Shown here in pieces: positions 34,271-45,404 of a stretch of DNA of 64,000 bases. The stretch lies in contig RDEW01000009.1 in assembly GCA_011109175.1 (NCBI GenBank), forward strand, positions 177,158 to 241,157. The letters are read 5' to 3'. The stretch's first letter is position 1. Every line of letters starts with the position of its first letter. This DNA is from Dicyema japonicum. Lineage: Eukaryota > Dicyemida > Rhombozoa > Dicyemidae. A program made the translations under genes and the position numbers. A model generated the notes under the pieces. The model had not been told where the DNA came from. It was given only the letters and a program-made list of their open reading frames with translations, and did no database searches.

Positions 34271-35032
34271 CTTTCCTTCCGATGCTGTCATTGAATCCAC
34301 CTTACTGAAGAGACGCCCAATACCTGGCCGGCATCAAGCGGATCCAACTATTCCTTCCCTCGGGGACAATTTCGTTACCTGGAGACAAGTTCTGAAACGC
34401 TGGAACGAGCCAGTATTAAGGAGTTAGTCAGTTTCGTTACCCTTGGTATTTGGAATAATTTTAATTTAAGAAGATAATCTGGTATGTCCTTAGCTACAGC
34501 TGATTTATTAACATTAACGATTGGAAAGATTATACTACGAGTAACTAATACTATTAAAATCAATCATCACAATCAAGTGCAATTCTTAAAACTAATAAAT
34601 GCGAAAAATAGCTTGTTTACCTATAAGATTATGTTAGATGCCTAGAATTGATCAAATTCTTCTGTTATTGTTCAAAAGTTAACTGATATTGATTGATCAG
34701 AAGAACATCACAACAATAGTTTTAAATTTGAAAAATAAAATGACAAAAATTGATATAAATAAAATATTTTGTTACATAATTTTATCGATTTAATGGCATA
34801 TTGTGAACATTTTGAGTCATTAATAGGTTTAGTCATACTTTAATTATGATTTGTCAATTAAATCAGTGTTAATGTCCTAGTGTGAATCATATGCTTTATA
34901 TGTCCAGACATGCGACATTGTTCGACATGAAGAGATAATCGATAGCCTCGAAGGTACTATAAGGAATTCTATAATCATTGCGGAGACGTAAAACGGCGGT
35001 ATAAAATGATTTTCTTTCGCGAAATACGCACA
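34271..35032. other. No gene seen; 5' flank of EGF gene
   Basis: Very AT-rich between 34600 and 34900. No ORF or repeat that I can support. Confidence 0.4.
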
Positions 35033-35711
35033 ATGTCGACTGTTTTTACATCGATTCTTTCTCTTTTGCTTATCAATTTAACCTGTTTGGACATTTGGTT
35101 AATTTGTATTAGATTCGGCAGACTGGCTTAGTCAGATAAGGAAAGATTATGACGACTCATTTAACTACGGCGATGACAGCTCACAATATTCTTTCAAAAT
35201 TGAAAATGTCTCTAATCCACGGCTGCAAGTTCTAATTGAGAAAACCAAAGGAAAATCAATCCCATGTGTTATGCTAGGAAATACCTCACTTCTGTCATTC
35301 TGCATGAATAATGCCACATGCACACTGGATATTGAGGGTAACCATGCAATACCACACTGCACGTAAATAATTTTTCCCTAACATTTTTCCAGATGTGTGG
35401 AATCAGATTTCTATATTTACACTGGACTCAGATGCCAAATCCCGGTTCCCAAACAGTTCATTTGGTCACTGAAATCAAGTGAGTTTAGTCATCATATAGT
35501 TAAGATGGCTATAAAACGGTTATTGCGTTAATAGTAGTGGTATCGATCCTCGCAATCTTGGCTCTTGTCATGTTTGGACTGACTTTGTTCTACAAAAGAA
35601 CGTATCCTTTACTTACCAGTTTTTAGAGCGGGGTGCCTGTTCACTGAACTGAGACATCCTGTATTGAATCCGAATGATCAAGAAAGCAGGGACAATCCTC
35701 CCTTTAGTTAG
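35033..35711 (+). CDS. Single-pass membrane protein with one EGF-like domain
   Basis: Probable membrane-anchored EGF-family ligand. Exon 1 encodes a signal peptide MSTVFTSILSLLLINLT. The next exon has an extracellular region leading into the EGF module: Cys at KSIPC, SFC, NNATC, then, across a 30-nt intron, PHCTC and YTGLRC. This is the six-Cys EGF spacing with the CxC and the C-terminal Tyr-x-Gly-x-x-Cys. After a 26-nt intron comes the membrane helix VIALIVVVSILAILALVMF, a YKR stop-transfer signal and, after a 25-nt intron, a cytoplasmic tail of about 32 residues. Size and plan resemble EGFR ligands such as Spitz/LIN-3/TGF-alpha; receptor and function are inference. The first intron (about 37 nt) is the least certain. 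NDUFB10 starts 117 bp downstream on the same strand. Confidence 0.78.
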
Positions 35712-35828
35712 ACTGATTTTTTTCGTTAAAATGTAATTTTTATTTTGGTATCTTCCACGTTTTTACATGATAAAATTAATTCAAATAAATAAGTAAATAA
35801 ATGATATTTTAAATAATTAAAAAAATTA

Positions 35829-36372
35829 ATGTCTGAAGAACGTCGTTCCTCTGTGTATTTGCTACTTCAGTCATTGAAAGAGAGGTTGCTGTGCTCTGTT
35901 TTTTGGATTAAAAGTTTCAAAAATCTCATAAGGGTGTAGATAACTTAGTGACTCCAAATAACGCCGAACCATACAATTACTACCATAAGAAGTTCAGACG
36001 AGTCAAAGAAATAGACGAATGCCTTGTAGACGACTATGCATGTATCTATGAAGCGAATCAGCAATTCATCCGCGACAGGTTTTTCCATGTAATTATGTAC
36101 TGGCTTGTCGATAGAACAATCTGTCGTGTTCTGCGTTCCCGCTACAACGAGTGCCGCTACTTCTGGGGTCCTGACCACGAGACTATGTGTGCCAAGGTGA
36201 AAAACAACATGGATGACTCAGAGACAAATTTACACATAAAATGTAACAACCTTAATTATCTTATGACGGCGACTTGGGATACTATGGAGACGTAGTGAAG
36301 GCCTTCATGAAACAGAAGCATCGACTTATATTTGAAAGAAGGAATGAACAAGTTAGCTATTTATATTACTAA
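35829..36372 (+). CDS. NDUFB10: NADH dehydrogenase 1 beta subcomplex subunit 10 (PDSW)
   Basis: Accessory subunit of mitochondrial complex I, located in the intermembrane space. Exon 1 MSEERRSSVYLLLQSLKERL; a 35-nt intron; exon 2 PYNYYHKKFRRVKEIDECLV, DDYACIYEANQQF and later Cys residues, matching YYYYHRQFRRVPDITEC...CMYEAEMQW of mammalian PDSW with its paired Cys. After about 36240 the frame seems to shift: in the open frame the ORF ends at 36295, but another frame continues LSYDGDLGYYGDVVKAFMKQ to a stop at 36372, resembling DLGAYYSARKCL of the family. No GT-AG intron explains this, so a one-base error or a real frameshift is possible. Confidence 0.85.
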
Positions 36373-36599
36373 AATATTTCCTAATAATAAAACCCTCTTA
36401 TGTTTTGTGTTCTAATTCCTGAATTTATCACTGAAGGTGACCTCTCTGTTCTACTTTAATGGTCATCTCCTATATTCATCAGAGCGGTCTTGTGGCTAAA
36501 CCACTAAGAGCCATCTTTGCTTTCCAACTACTTGATATGCTGATAATTTCTTAGCCATGCATAAGATGGTCTTAACTGTTAGCTGTTTCTCCCATATTT

Positions 36600-36925
36600 T
36601 CTAAAATAGATGGCTGACTTTAGTTGTAAATGATAGGTTTAGTCGTCTCCTTGACCAAATCTATTGATGAAGAATACATTATGAAAACTATTCCTCCCAA
36701 GAATGAAATGATGTCCGCGACGGTAGGACGTGCGACGAAATGGAAGAGAGCGGACCTACTTCACCTCTCTTCGGAAGCGGAAGCCTGTAATGAAGTATTG
36801 GAAGATGGATTTGGTCGGCACACGCAGATGTTCTCACTTTGGTTCCTTCCTTGGATTAATTAGTTATTGACTGTTTGCGCTGTGCTTACCATTGTAAGCC
36901 TGGGGTTAATAATAATATGTTTAGC
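36600..36925 (+). mobile_element. LINE-A 3'-terminal fragment
   Basis: Ends TAAGCCTGGGGTTAATAATAAT, the LINE-A terminus. The preceding block AATGAAATGATGTCCGCGAC ... AAATGGAAGAGAGCG recurs, diverged, at 56565-56620 next to another LINE-A copy. The coding part is too decayed to read. 36930-37340 shows nothing certain. Confidence 0.5.
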
Positions 36926-37437
36926 CGTCACAGACTGAAGCTTCCTGTCTTAGCTTAGTTAGTTAAATAACGTCGGCCTCACTTAGTTTTGGGAGACCAG
37001 TGGTTATTAAGTGGACACGACAACGGTTTTCCTACCTCAAGGATAATTTAATTCCGGTAATCCTCTTAATATTGGTCTACCGTAATTGACTTAGAAAACT
37101 GTTCTTTTCTTCTTAGGTCCTCATCCTTCTCCTAGGTTTCTTTAGGGCGAGATTGTATGATTATTTTTTTTGCCATCGAACAACCTTAAGCGGATCTCCA
37201 GGTTCTTAACAGATGAAAATGATCTTATCAACCGATAATTTGTTTTTTCCCAATATTCAAGATAATTTAAGAAAATAGTGCAAATTTTTATGAAAAACAT
37301 GCGTTTTTGATGATATATTGAAGAATCACTTTAAAATTTCACTTTTTAACCATGGATACACCAAGAAGGAAATTCATAGTTTAAATAGTTGTATATACCC
37401 ATCTACACGGTGGCAGAAGCAGATAATAATAATGACA

Positions 37438-37579
37438 GCCTTTTCACGAGAGCCATAATATTTATAGCTCCGTATAGGGAGGACACACACTTTATTTAGT
37501 AAAAAACAGTTAATTTTAACTAATCGTAGGATCAAGGAATGATCTTCACTTCTTTTTTCTTTTTCTTGTGTGTGGGTCC
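37438..37579 (-). repeat. tRNA-derived SINE, copy 5, with target duplication
   Basis: 5'-truncated copy holding the 3' 140 bp (AGTGAAGATCATTCCTTGAT ... GGAGCTATAAATATTATGGC ... GTGAAAAGGC). It is flanked by the direct repeat CAGAAGCAGATA at 37414-37425 and 37582-37593, a 12-bp target-site duplication typical of LINE-mediated retroposition. This copy is close in sequence to the 5266-5583 copy. Confidence 0.8.
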
Positions 37580-37599
37580 TTCAGAAGCAGATAAATAAT

Positions 37600-38190
37600 T
37601 AAATCCATTCAGAACAGGAAGAAAGGAAACGTCCAGTTCTCGAAAGTGTGGAAACACCACAAGGAAAAATGGTCATTCCAACGCCATCCGAGCACTTGAA
37701 ACCACTTGAGACAGATGGCCCATATGATGGCAATTTATTTACACTCAGTCTCTTCAAGTGGAAAAAACCGATGGCTAACAGGAAAGTCACAACCAAGAAC
37801 GGACAATCCCAGATATTCTGGACAAGAGTTGGTCGTCTAGAATAAAAAATGGCAAAATGGGGAAAAGGATTGTCCGATTCTGTTCAAATAAGAACTTAAT
37901 GGCAATTCATTCAATCGCAGTAAAAAAATCAGTTATCTCACAAAATATATTTTAATTAACTAATTACAAAAAGGTTAATTAGTTAATTAAAATATATTTT
38001 ATTAAAAAATAAAACATTTAAATAAATCAGAAAAAAACACAGTCAGGTTACATGCAAATGTTTATCTCAACGGTAATGGATGCTTGGAACGATAATAAAT
38101 CTTTCTACGATTTTGGAAGGAATCTCATGAAAATTAAGAACAGTGGTAATCTAACACGTGATGAACACTACAAACTTGCCAGTTTCTAAT
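37600..38190 (+). CDS. Possible host exons of unknown gene
   Basis: Two plus-strand open stretches look like real coding sequence: 37608-37842 (ETPQGKMVIPTPSEHLKPLE ... IFWTRVGRLE, stop at 37842) and 38052-38190 (MQMFISTVMDAWNDNKSFYD ... LTRDEHYKLASF, stop). Both lack transposon similarity. Between them lie AT-rich sequence and a hairpin. I could not find splice sites that join them, nor recognise a family; they may be ends of two genes or one decayed gene. Confidence 0.35.
37942..38000. repeat. Perfect 25-bp inverted repeat (hairpin)
   Basis: The left arm at 37942-37966 begins AAAATATATTTTAATTAACT, and the right arm at 37976-38000 is its exact complement over 25 bp, with a 9-base loop CAAAAAGGT. 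It could form a cruciform or be a tiny palindromic element; no target duplication was identified. Confidence 0.75.
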
Positions 38191-38228
38191 ATTATAACAG
38201 TTTAGAATTTTTAATAAATAATCTATTT

Positions 38229-40980
38229 ATGAGTAAATCGATAAAATTTTGCGATATTTTTATTTATTGCATAAAATCTGAGGTAATTTCCGGTTTAACC
38301 AGATTTTTGACATTCTCTTGATCATTGACGTCACATTGGAGAAACTCTCAGATTGCTTATCGTCCATAGACTCCATTTTATGCCACATTGTCATAAAAAC
38401 TGTCAACTCGCTGCTCAGTCTGAAAATGTATAGTTATCGGTTATTTCTAGCTCAAATTTCGACTTTAGCGAAGTCAGACATGTCAGCTCTCCTGCAAGTC
38501 ATCCTTTGATACGTGTTATTTCCCGTGGATTGCTTATAATCTTCAAAATCTTACACATTTACGACTTAAATGACCCTGAATTTGTGAAAAATGACATTGA
38601 TCTTCTCAGTCGTTTATTATTGAAGTCAACACACATGCGATTGATTTTAGAAATGTCCTTCTCGTTGGAACTAGCAGAATGTTTTCCTTTTCTTATTTTT
38701 AGGCCAAGAATGCCGCCAAATATTTTTCTCAAATCAAAATAAATTCAAAATTTTATTCAAAACTCAAGATTTAGAACTTTTAGAGAAAATTATATCGAAA
38801 TCTAACCTACATGAGTCCTCAATGGCTTGCTATGAGAGGAAGACCAACCTGTCGGTTGCTTTTAAGCTTATACTTGACACGTGGGATAAAATGAACTGTG
38901 AGAATTTTGAGGCAGTCATATCGTCATTCGAAAAAGAATTTCTCGACGTTTTCTTGAATTTTTCAAATTTAGGAGTCAAGCCGAGTTAAAACCTTCATAG
39001 ATCTCTTCCACTATGGAATCACTAAATTAGCATGTGGAATCAAGGAAAGGGAAGGAATCGAGACTTGGCTTAGATTTCTGCTGAGAGAAGTAGATTTTCT
39101 TCTAACCCGACAGATTTGGTTACTTATCTCAAAAATGTATCCAAAGGATATCGAAAACTCGTTGGAGTATATTAACTCCACCTATGGCTTTGTTTTGGAC
39201 TTTCTGGATTATTCCTTGGACTGTGACATTATGAAGTTGTCGGTAGAATCCGTCATGGCACGTGGTCTTCAGATTGACGACGGCTTTATTACTCGAAATA
39301 AAAGGTTGAAGTGTCCTTTACTTTCAGCCAACTCTTTGAACGTACCAAGGATGGTGTGTCATCCCTGCTTCAGAAATCATGAGGAACCTAGCTAGATCAG
39401 AGATTTTAGTGAAGAATTTGGTATTCATTAGTATTTTAATCTCAGCTTGGAGATCTGGACGCTTGTGACATTTTAGGGCTCTTGGACGAGTTCATCCTTC
39501 TACGGAAGTGCTGCTATAATGAGATTCGATGGACTGGAATGTGTAACCTATTTGAGGAGAGGTTAATAAGGTTTGAGTTCTTATTTATTTTAGTCTAATG
39601 AAAAATTACGCAGTCAGTGAAAACAGGAACATTTTTGATCGCTTGTTGATGATCTGGATGGACTACAAGATACTCGCCTATAACACTGATCTAGTATTGA
39701 AGTTACTTATTTTAGTTTGAAACTATCATTAATCTGGCTGATTCATTCACTGAAGGACATTGGAATGTCAATATAGACTTCACTAGACTGTTTTTACAGC
39801 TTATTTAACAAAGGGCCGACTTGAAGAATCTGCTGGTTTACATTTCCAATGGAATTGTCTATATTGACAGACGATATCACGATTTAGTGGATAGAAAGAA
39901 TATTAGGACGGACAGCCCTGAAATTGAAATTTTTTTGGAGATGAACTTTACAGTGTGAGACTCATTTTGTACCTTTATACGAGAATATTCGGCTATGCCT
40001 TTGAAAATCTTTCCCCTATTCCATCAAATGGGAGTAATGAGTGATATTTTTTCAGTAATTTTAGTTTACTGAGTGAGATGGCTGTAAAGATGGTCAAAAT
40101 AGTCGATGACAAAATTAACTTTGAATTAAACCTTGCTGTACAAAAGATCTCAAAGTCCCTGTTGTTAGGAGCAGTTGAAGGACCTTCGTTGAATTTGCTT
40201 ATTTCTTTTTTTCCTGATTGTGTGATCTTGGAAATCCTTTTGAATGTAGTTTTATGATAAATTCTAGAATATTCTAGAATTGGGAGATTCAGTAACCGAT
40301 ATGCGGTTAAACCCGCTCTCGTCGCTATTATTTGCTATAATATGGCAGTTGAGTTTATTTTAAAGTTTTCAGTCTTCGTAATTTATAGAATATATCCAAA
40401 GTTTATTCTCAGGTTTATCGAGCAAAAAGATGGGGGACGGTTTGCTTTCATTTTCAGACTTGCCTTATCCGTCGTTGTCTGTAGTGATTCTTTGGATAAA
40501 TCCACCAATTTTGACAATTATGACAAACTCCGACAGGAATTATCAACAGTGGGAGTTTTCTGTCATTTTAGTACATTCCTCTGTCGTTTAATAGTGAAAA
40601 ATGTTTCGACGGTGAAAGGGTGAAGGATATTTTTGCAGTTAGTGATCAAATGGTGAATAAAGTTGATGATATTTTTGGTATTACTCTTTTATTTACTGAA
40701 GATTTGTTTTTGGATGTTTTCAGTTACTGTGTGATCTTTAAAACTCATTTTCCGTTCAGTAACATGGCGGTTAAGTTATTGGGAGAGGTATTTCATGTTC
40801 TTGGAAAGAGGTGTTGTAGAAAACGTGTGTATAATCTGGTTTGATTTTTGTGTGAGCTTGGTAGTTTTACTACTTGGTTGTGTCAAATCCGCTTGATGTT
40901 TCTTGGACTAGTGTTGTTAGGAAATTTATGCGCGCATGCGGGAATGCTGTACATGGAATCAATATGGTAGGCTTCATCGC
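38229..40980 (+). CDS. Large many-exon gene, unidentified
   Basis: A chain of at least 15 exons starts at ATG 38229 (MSKSIKFCDIFIYC) and remains open through GT-AG introns of about 20, 29, 25, 23, 20, 25, 32, 22, 24, 101, 22, 25, 35, 40, 27 and 24 nt. Landmarks: HPLIRVISRGLLIIFKILHI, CYERKTNLSVAFKLILDTWD, FIDLFHYGITKLACGIKERE, RQIWLLISKMYPKDIENSLE, NLLGDLDACDILGLLDEFIL, NLLVYISNGIVYIDRRYHDL, EMAVKMVKIVDDKINFELNL, DEKCFDVSDQMVNKVDDIF. The protein, about 700 residues or more, is predicted mostly helical and soluble, suggestive of a helical-repeat scaffold, but I do not recognise the family. The joins at about 38650-38770 and the 3' end (40844, or one or two exons further to about 40980) are uncertain. 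Confidence 0.7.
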
Positions 40981-41159
40981 AGGAGAATTTCACCTTCATA
41001 ATTATGATCTCTATGATTTTTACTGTTTATAAAAATAATTGGTTTTGTGATTACAACTGATTAAAAAAATACAATTTTAAGTGCTTAATATGTCAAACCC
41101 AATATCTGGGAATTTACTTGTTCAGAACTCTGGGTTTATATTGTCTCCTGAGTTTGTCA

Positions 41160-42240
41160 ACTAATCTATAATAATAACACCAGAGACCACGGTTACACAA
41201 ACTAATTAATCACGTGATCCCATCACGCTCTAGCAGAGACCTCAACTTGGCCCGATGTCTTACCTTGACCCCACATAAAAACGTATCGGCCGAATGACTG
41301 GATCTTCGCAGTCACGACGATACGTTCCACAGTTCATGCGTATCATGGATTCCAGAGGCATTGGACTCTCCAGAAATCCATCGTTCCATAATTTTGGAGG
41401 CTCTTTTTCGGCTAACCTCGATCTTCAAGACATTATTATTATTATTATTGAACCAGAAAACCACCGTCATATCCAAAATAATCAAAATTCAGGTGATCCC
41501 GGTCTCCCTCAACAGTCTCCACATCTTTTCTCGGTGTTCCGACTGCGTTCCTGCGATGCGGGTGGGTCCGCATACTCGAGTCCTTCGCAGGGGCACTGTT
41601 CTATCATATTTTCTAGGTTTCTGGGCAGAATTTCCTCACGGGAATTTTTTTTATCTCAACCGTCTATCATTTCCTTAGTAGGTTTGCTGTCTTCACTTGA
41701 ATGTTGCAAATTCGTTGCAGCAAGGTTAGATCCCCAGACATTAGCCTCGATGAACTGTTTGTATATGACGTCCAGTCCATTCAGATCTCTTTTGTCTCTT
41801 AGTTTTCCTAAGAACGTTTTCAGGAAGTTGATTTTCCTCGTACAACATATTTTCGACATGTTTTGTAAAGGTTAAGATGGTGTCAAAGATAACTCCTAAG
41901 ATTTCTGGAATTTGTTTTGCGGGATATTTTTTCCATCCAATGTGACGTCAATTTATTTTCCCAAAGCCATAAACTTAGTTGATTCAGATTTTCCTGTACT
42001 CTTCTCGTTGCTTCGATAATACGCAATCCCTCGAAGCAATAACTACATCATCCGCATACGTTAATAATATGTCACCGTCCCCCTGTGGGAGTGGCAAGTC
42101 ATTCATCATAAGGTTAAACAAGAGGGGAGATAATGGGGAGCCCTGAGGAACGCCATTTGCTAAGTCTTGATACGGAACATCGATTGCCATAGTGTACTTG
42201 TCCTCGTCGATCACTCAAGAAATTTCCCAACCATAATTTC
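41160..42240 (-). mobile_element. LINE-A RT fragment and nested LINE-A 3' end
   Basis: 42214-41984 encodes NGVPQGSPLSPLLFNLMMND (motif B) and LLTYADDVVIASRD (motif C); 41859-41656 encodes LDVIYKQFIEANVW, the C-terminal YKQFI block. A run of six ATT units (41429-41446) followed by GAACC ... GTGATCCC marks the AATAAT-type 3' end of a LINE-A copy within or adjoining it. Plus-strand ORFs over this region are shadows. Confidence 0.75.
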
Positions 42241-42344
42241 AGGTTTGCGTCAATGTTAAGATACGAAACTCTAAACAAAAACCTTTTGTATTTTTTATTT
42301 AATTTCTACATTTAAGCAATTATCTTGACTAGGAAAATTAAAAA

Positions 42345-42500
42345 TTTCGACATCTATGATGCTTTGGCTTGACGAGCGACGCCGTTATCAGTGAATATCT
42401 CACTGCGGAACTGGATCATCTACAAAAGACTCACACCTAACAAAAAAATGTGAAGAGCATTCCATGGTTCTCCTTCATCGATTAGTTATCATATTGATAA
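42345..42500 (+). repeat. tRNA-derived SINE, copy 6 (middle part)
   Basis: Contains ACATCTATGATGCTTTGGCT, GACGAGCGACGCCGTTATCA and TGTGAAGAGCATTCCATGGT, the SINE body; head and 3' tail are missing. Confidence 0.65.
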
Positions 42501-42680
42501 ACTTCTTTTGATCATCTGATTGAATACTTCAACAATCTCCCGACTCTGTGGATTGTTCGGCCTTCCATGGATTTGATTGATGTTGAATTCTTCGCATAAC
42601 TTAACAATGTGCGTATTCTTGAATTCGGTCTAGCTATCAGGTTGTAAATATCTGCACGGGCCATAATACACGAAAATCTC
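42500..42680 (-). mobile_element. Integrase fragment (DDE, retroelement or Ginger type)
   Basis: The minus strand reads KLCEEFNINQIHGRPNNPQS followed by REIVEVFNQMIKRSL, the catalytic Glu region of DDE integrases (HGRPxxPQSxGxVE, with REIVE here). Only about 60 residues remain. It could belong to the same family as the integrase at 45764-46503. 42690-43000 shows nothing. Confidence 0.6.
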
Positions 42681-42999
42681 TTAAATTTTCGGCGACTTCA
42701 ATACCGTTTTTTAAGATTCCTTGTAATGGCATATTCGAAATAGACGTCACTCACTGATAACAACCAAGAAAAATGTACTCCTCAGTATTTTTAAGATCAC
42801 TTTGTTAGGCATCAGGACAACGTGGTTAGTGTGGTTACTTTTTTGATTTTATTTTCAAAAATTATGGAGTGCCAACAAAAATTGCTGTAAATCTTTTATA
42901 AAATATTTTTACACATAATATTGGTGATCTTAAAGAGGATGCGTTCGCTCAGGTGAGTTACTCCACAAAACTCCGACTTAATTCACCACGTGGTAAATT

Positions 43000-43996
43000 G
43001 AGTCTCTCTTTATTCGCATTCAGACATGTACTTAGTTCTCCTTCAGTACATGTCTAATCATGCGATCAATGTCGCCGTACTCACTACTCGAATTCTACCA
43101 CCCCACGTATTGATTAAGCAATGAAATTGCGTACTCATTCAATCCTCAAAACAAATTCCGTGCATTTAGTTGAGTCTTGCATAGGAGTGATGTCCTGACC
43201 CTTATTCCATCAATTATTCGTTTTTGGTCTCGGAGATAATCAGAGGACATCACTCTCAGTAATACCTAAGTATTTATGTTCATCGTGTTCTTCTAACAGT
43301 CTCACCAAATCTCCACAAAAATGAGAATTAGTTGCTGACTTAGAGAAATTAATTTTCAAGTCGATTTCTCCCAATAACTGGTTTATGCAGACCGAGAAAA
43401 CAGTTTTATATCATAAATGAATATAAAGTGATTCGTTAAAACAAACCTCCTCATGAATGATGGACACCTGTTCGAACTGGCCACCGAGGATTGTGCTCAA
43501 CGTTTCGAGGCAGAGCACAAAAAACAGCGGTGGCATACTATCTTCGTTTCAATAGTAACCTCACCAGATGAACACTTCACCTGTTTATGATGGACGTAAC
43601 AAACTGAGTGAACCACACAGGAAAACAAATGCTGCGCAGATACTCAATAATGTAGTTATGATCAACAAAATCAAACGCTTTTTCACATCTACCCACATAA
43701 GTGAATTCCCATGATACACAGACGATAATTTTTTGAAGACTCTGGATTGGTCATCTTTGGAATCAAAAAGGTGATTCCAGAATGCATCCATTTTGAATTT
43801 TGATTCCGGGTTATTCAGACGACGTAAGAGTCGTGTAGTGAAGTTCTTCTCTTGATAAAGAAATTGTTAATTCTGCAAACCCCGAGGTTTTTTTAGTCAG
43901 AAAGGTAGAAGTATGTCACCATACTTCTTTCGAATATCGAACATTCCAAAAGACTAAGTCATCAAGTGTCTGGTTTCACTTGGAATAGATTTAACT
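43000..43996 (-). mobile_element. R2/NeSL-like RT, left half (split by hAT)
   Basis: On the minus strand, CEKAFDFVDHNYIIEYLRSI (motif A, about 43680) is followed by DSMPPLFFVLCLETLSTILG (motif B, about 43520) and a KINFSKSATNSHFCGD ... HKYLGITESDVL block (43380-43260). This is unlike LINE-A/B/C and closest by eye to R2/NeSL-type RTs. Interrupted on the right by the hAT at 43997 and continued at 47475-47860. Confidence 0.6.
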
Positions 43997-44389
43997 CAGT
44001 GGTTCTTAACGGGGGCACCAGCGCCACTAGGGGCGCTGGAATTTTAATTTTTTTAATTATTATAAATATTTGCATTAGGTTTTATAAATAATTTATCACG
44101 TGCTTTTCTAATAAATTCTACTTTTCTTGTGTACTTTCTAAAAAATATTTACTGATATATTTATAAATATTTTCTAATTGTATATAATATTTTATAAACG
44201 ACGTATATATTCGGATGGATACTTAAAGTTTGGAGTGATACCCTACGAGCATAACAAATTAGGGCTTTTTTAGGTAATTTTTATAATTTTTTATTATTTT
44301 ATTAAGTTGATTTTATTAAAAGTTGAATTTCATAAAATCAATCAAGTAAATATTAGCTTGCAAGAAAACAATATCAATTTAATAAATGC

Positions 44390-45085
44390 CTCGTGTCCGC
44401 CGCCAACCATGGGAGCGGAGCGTGGCTGGATGCACTCCCGTGTTCCTTCCTGGGGACCCTTTTGGACGATGACTGTATTCGGATTGGATCGCACAACGCC
44501 TGGGAGTTGATGTTTGCGTCGAACACCAATGTCGCTGTGGAGGGATCGTCGATGCCAAAGGGCTGCACCCGCTCTCGTGCAAAAGGAGTGCGGGCAGAGC
44601 ACCCCGCCATGCTGCTATGAACAACATTGCCGTGCGAGCTCTTGAAGCGGCAGGCTTCCCGGCAGTACTGGAGCCTGTGGGATTGGACCGCGGAGATGGG
44701 AAAAGACTAGATGGTTAACTTATCTTTCCGTTCACTGAGGGAAAATCGCTTCGTATGGGACTGCACTGTTGTGGATTTTTTTCTCGAACTCGTTGATATT
44801 CAGCTCGGCGCAGTCTACTGGATCGGCAGTCGATCTGACCGAGAAAATCAAGATTAAAATATATGGCTAAGTTGGAGACCGCTATCGTTTTGTACCGGTA
44901 GCAATTGAGACGTCTGGTGCGGCCGGAAGTATTACAGCCTCCTTCCTAGAGGAAATCGGGGGAAAATTGGCCAACCGCAAGAAAGACGTGCGGGAAGCGG
45001 TCTGGCTGAGGCAAAGAATTGGTATCGCAGTTGTCCGCAGGAAACGCTTACTCCGTGATGTCAGCAGCCGCTCTCCCCCATAGTT
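44390..45085 (+). mobile_element. LINE-C endonuclease fragment inside hAT
   Basis: Starts abruptly at GSGAWLDALPCSFLGTLLDD, then knuckle and helix RHAAMNNIAV-like sequence in another frame, FPAVLEPVGLDRGDGKR (44660) with the RxDG core altered to RLDG, and ends SAGNAYSVMSAAALPH at 45085. Several frameshifts. GC-rich relative to its host; the long minus-strand ORFs here are shadows. Confidence 0.8.
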
Positions 45086-45404
45086 AATAAATAATATTTT
45101 ATTGTTAATAAATTTTTATAATTAAAAAAAATTTTTTAATAAATGTAAAAGGAATTATCTCGCCTTTTTATTGGAAAATTTATGTTTTATGAAAACAATA
45201 TAAAAAAAGATCTTTATTAATGTCGCGAGCCATCCGTGTTACACATTCTATCGTGTTACATTTTGACTTTGAAATTTGACACCAATCAACCTTGATATTA
45301 ATTTTCTGAAATTAATTTACTTAACACAATTCACAGCTTGAAAAATTAAATCACCACTAGGCTAAATAACTGTTGTTTTATTAATATTCAACCCTTAAAA
45401 TTAC

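Noticed and set aside
41294-41875. 193-codon plus-strand ORF
   Set aside because: Lies antisense to LINE-A RT sequence and crosses an ATT microsatellite; no domain.
44307-44627. Overlapping GC-rich ORFs on both strands
   Set aside because: Shadows of the LINE-C endonuclease fragment; only the plus-strand GAWLDALP frame has family similarity.
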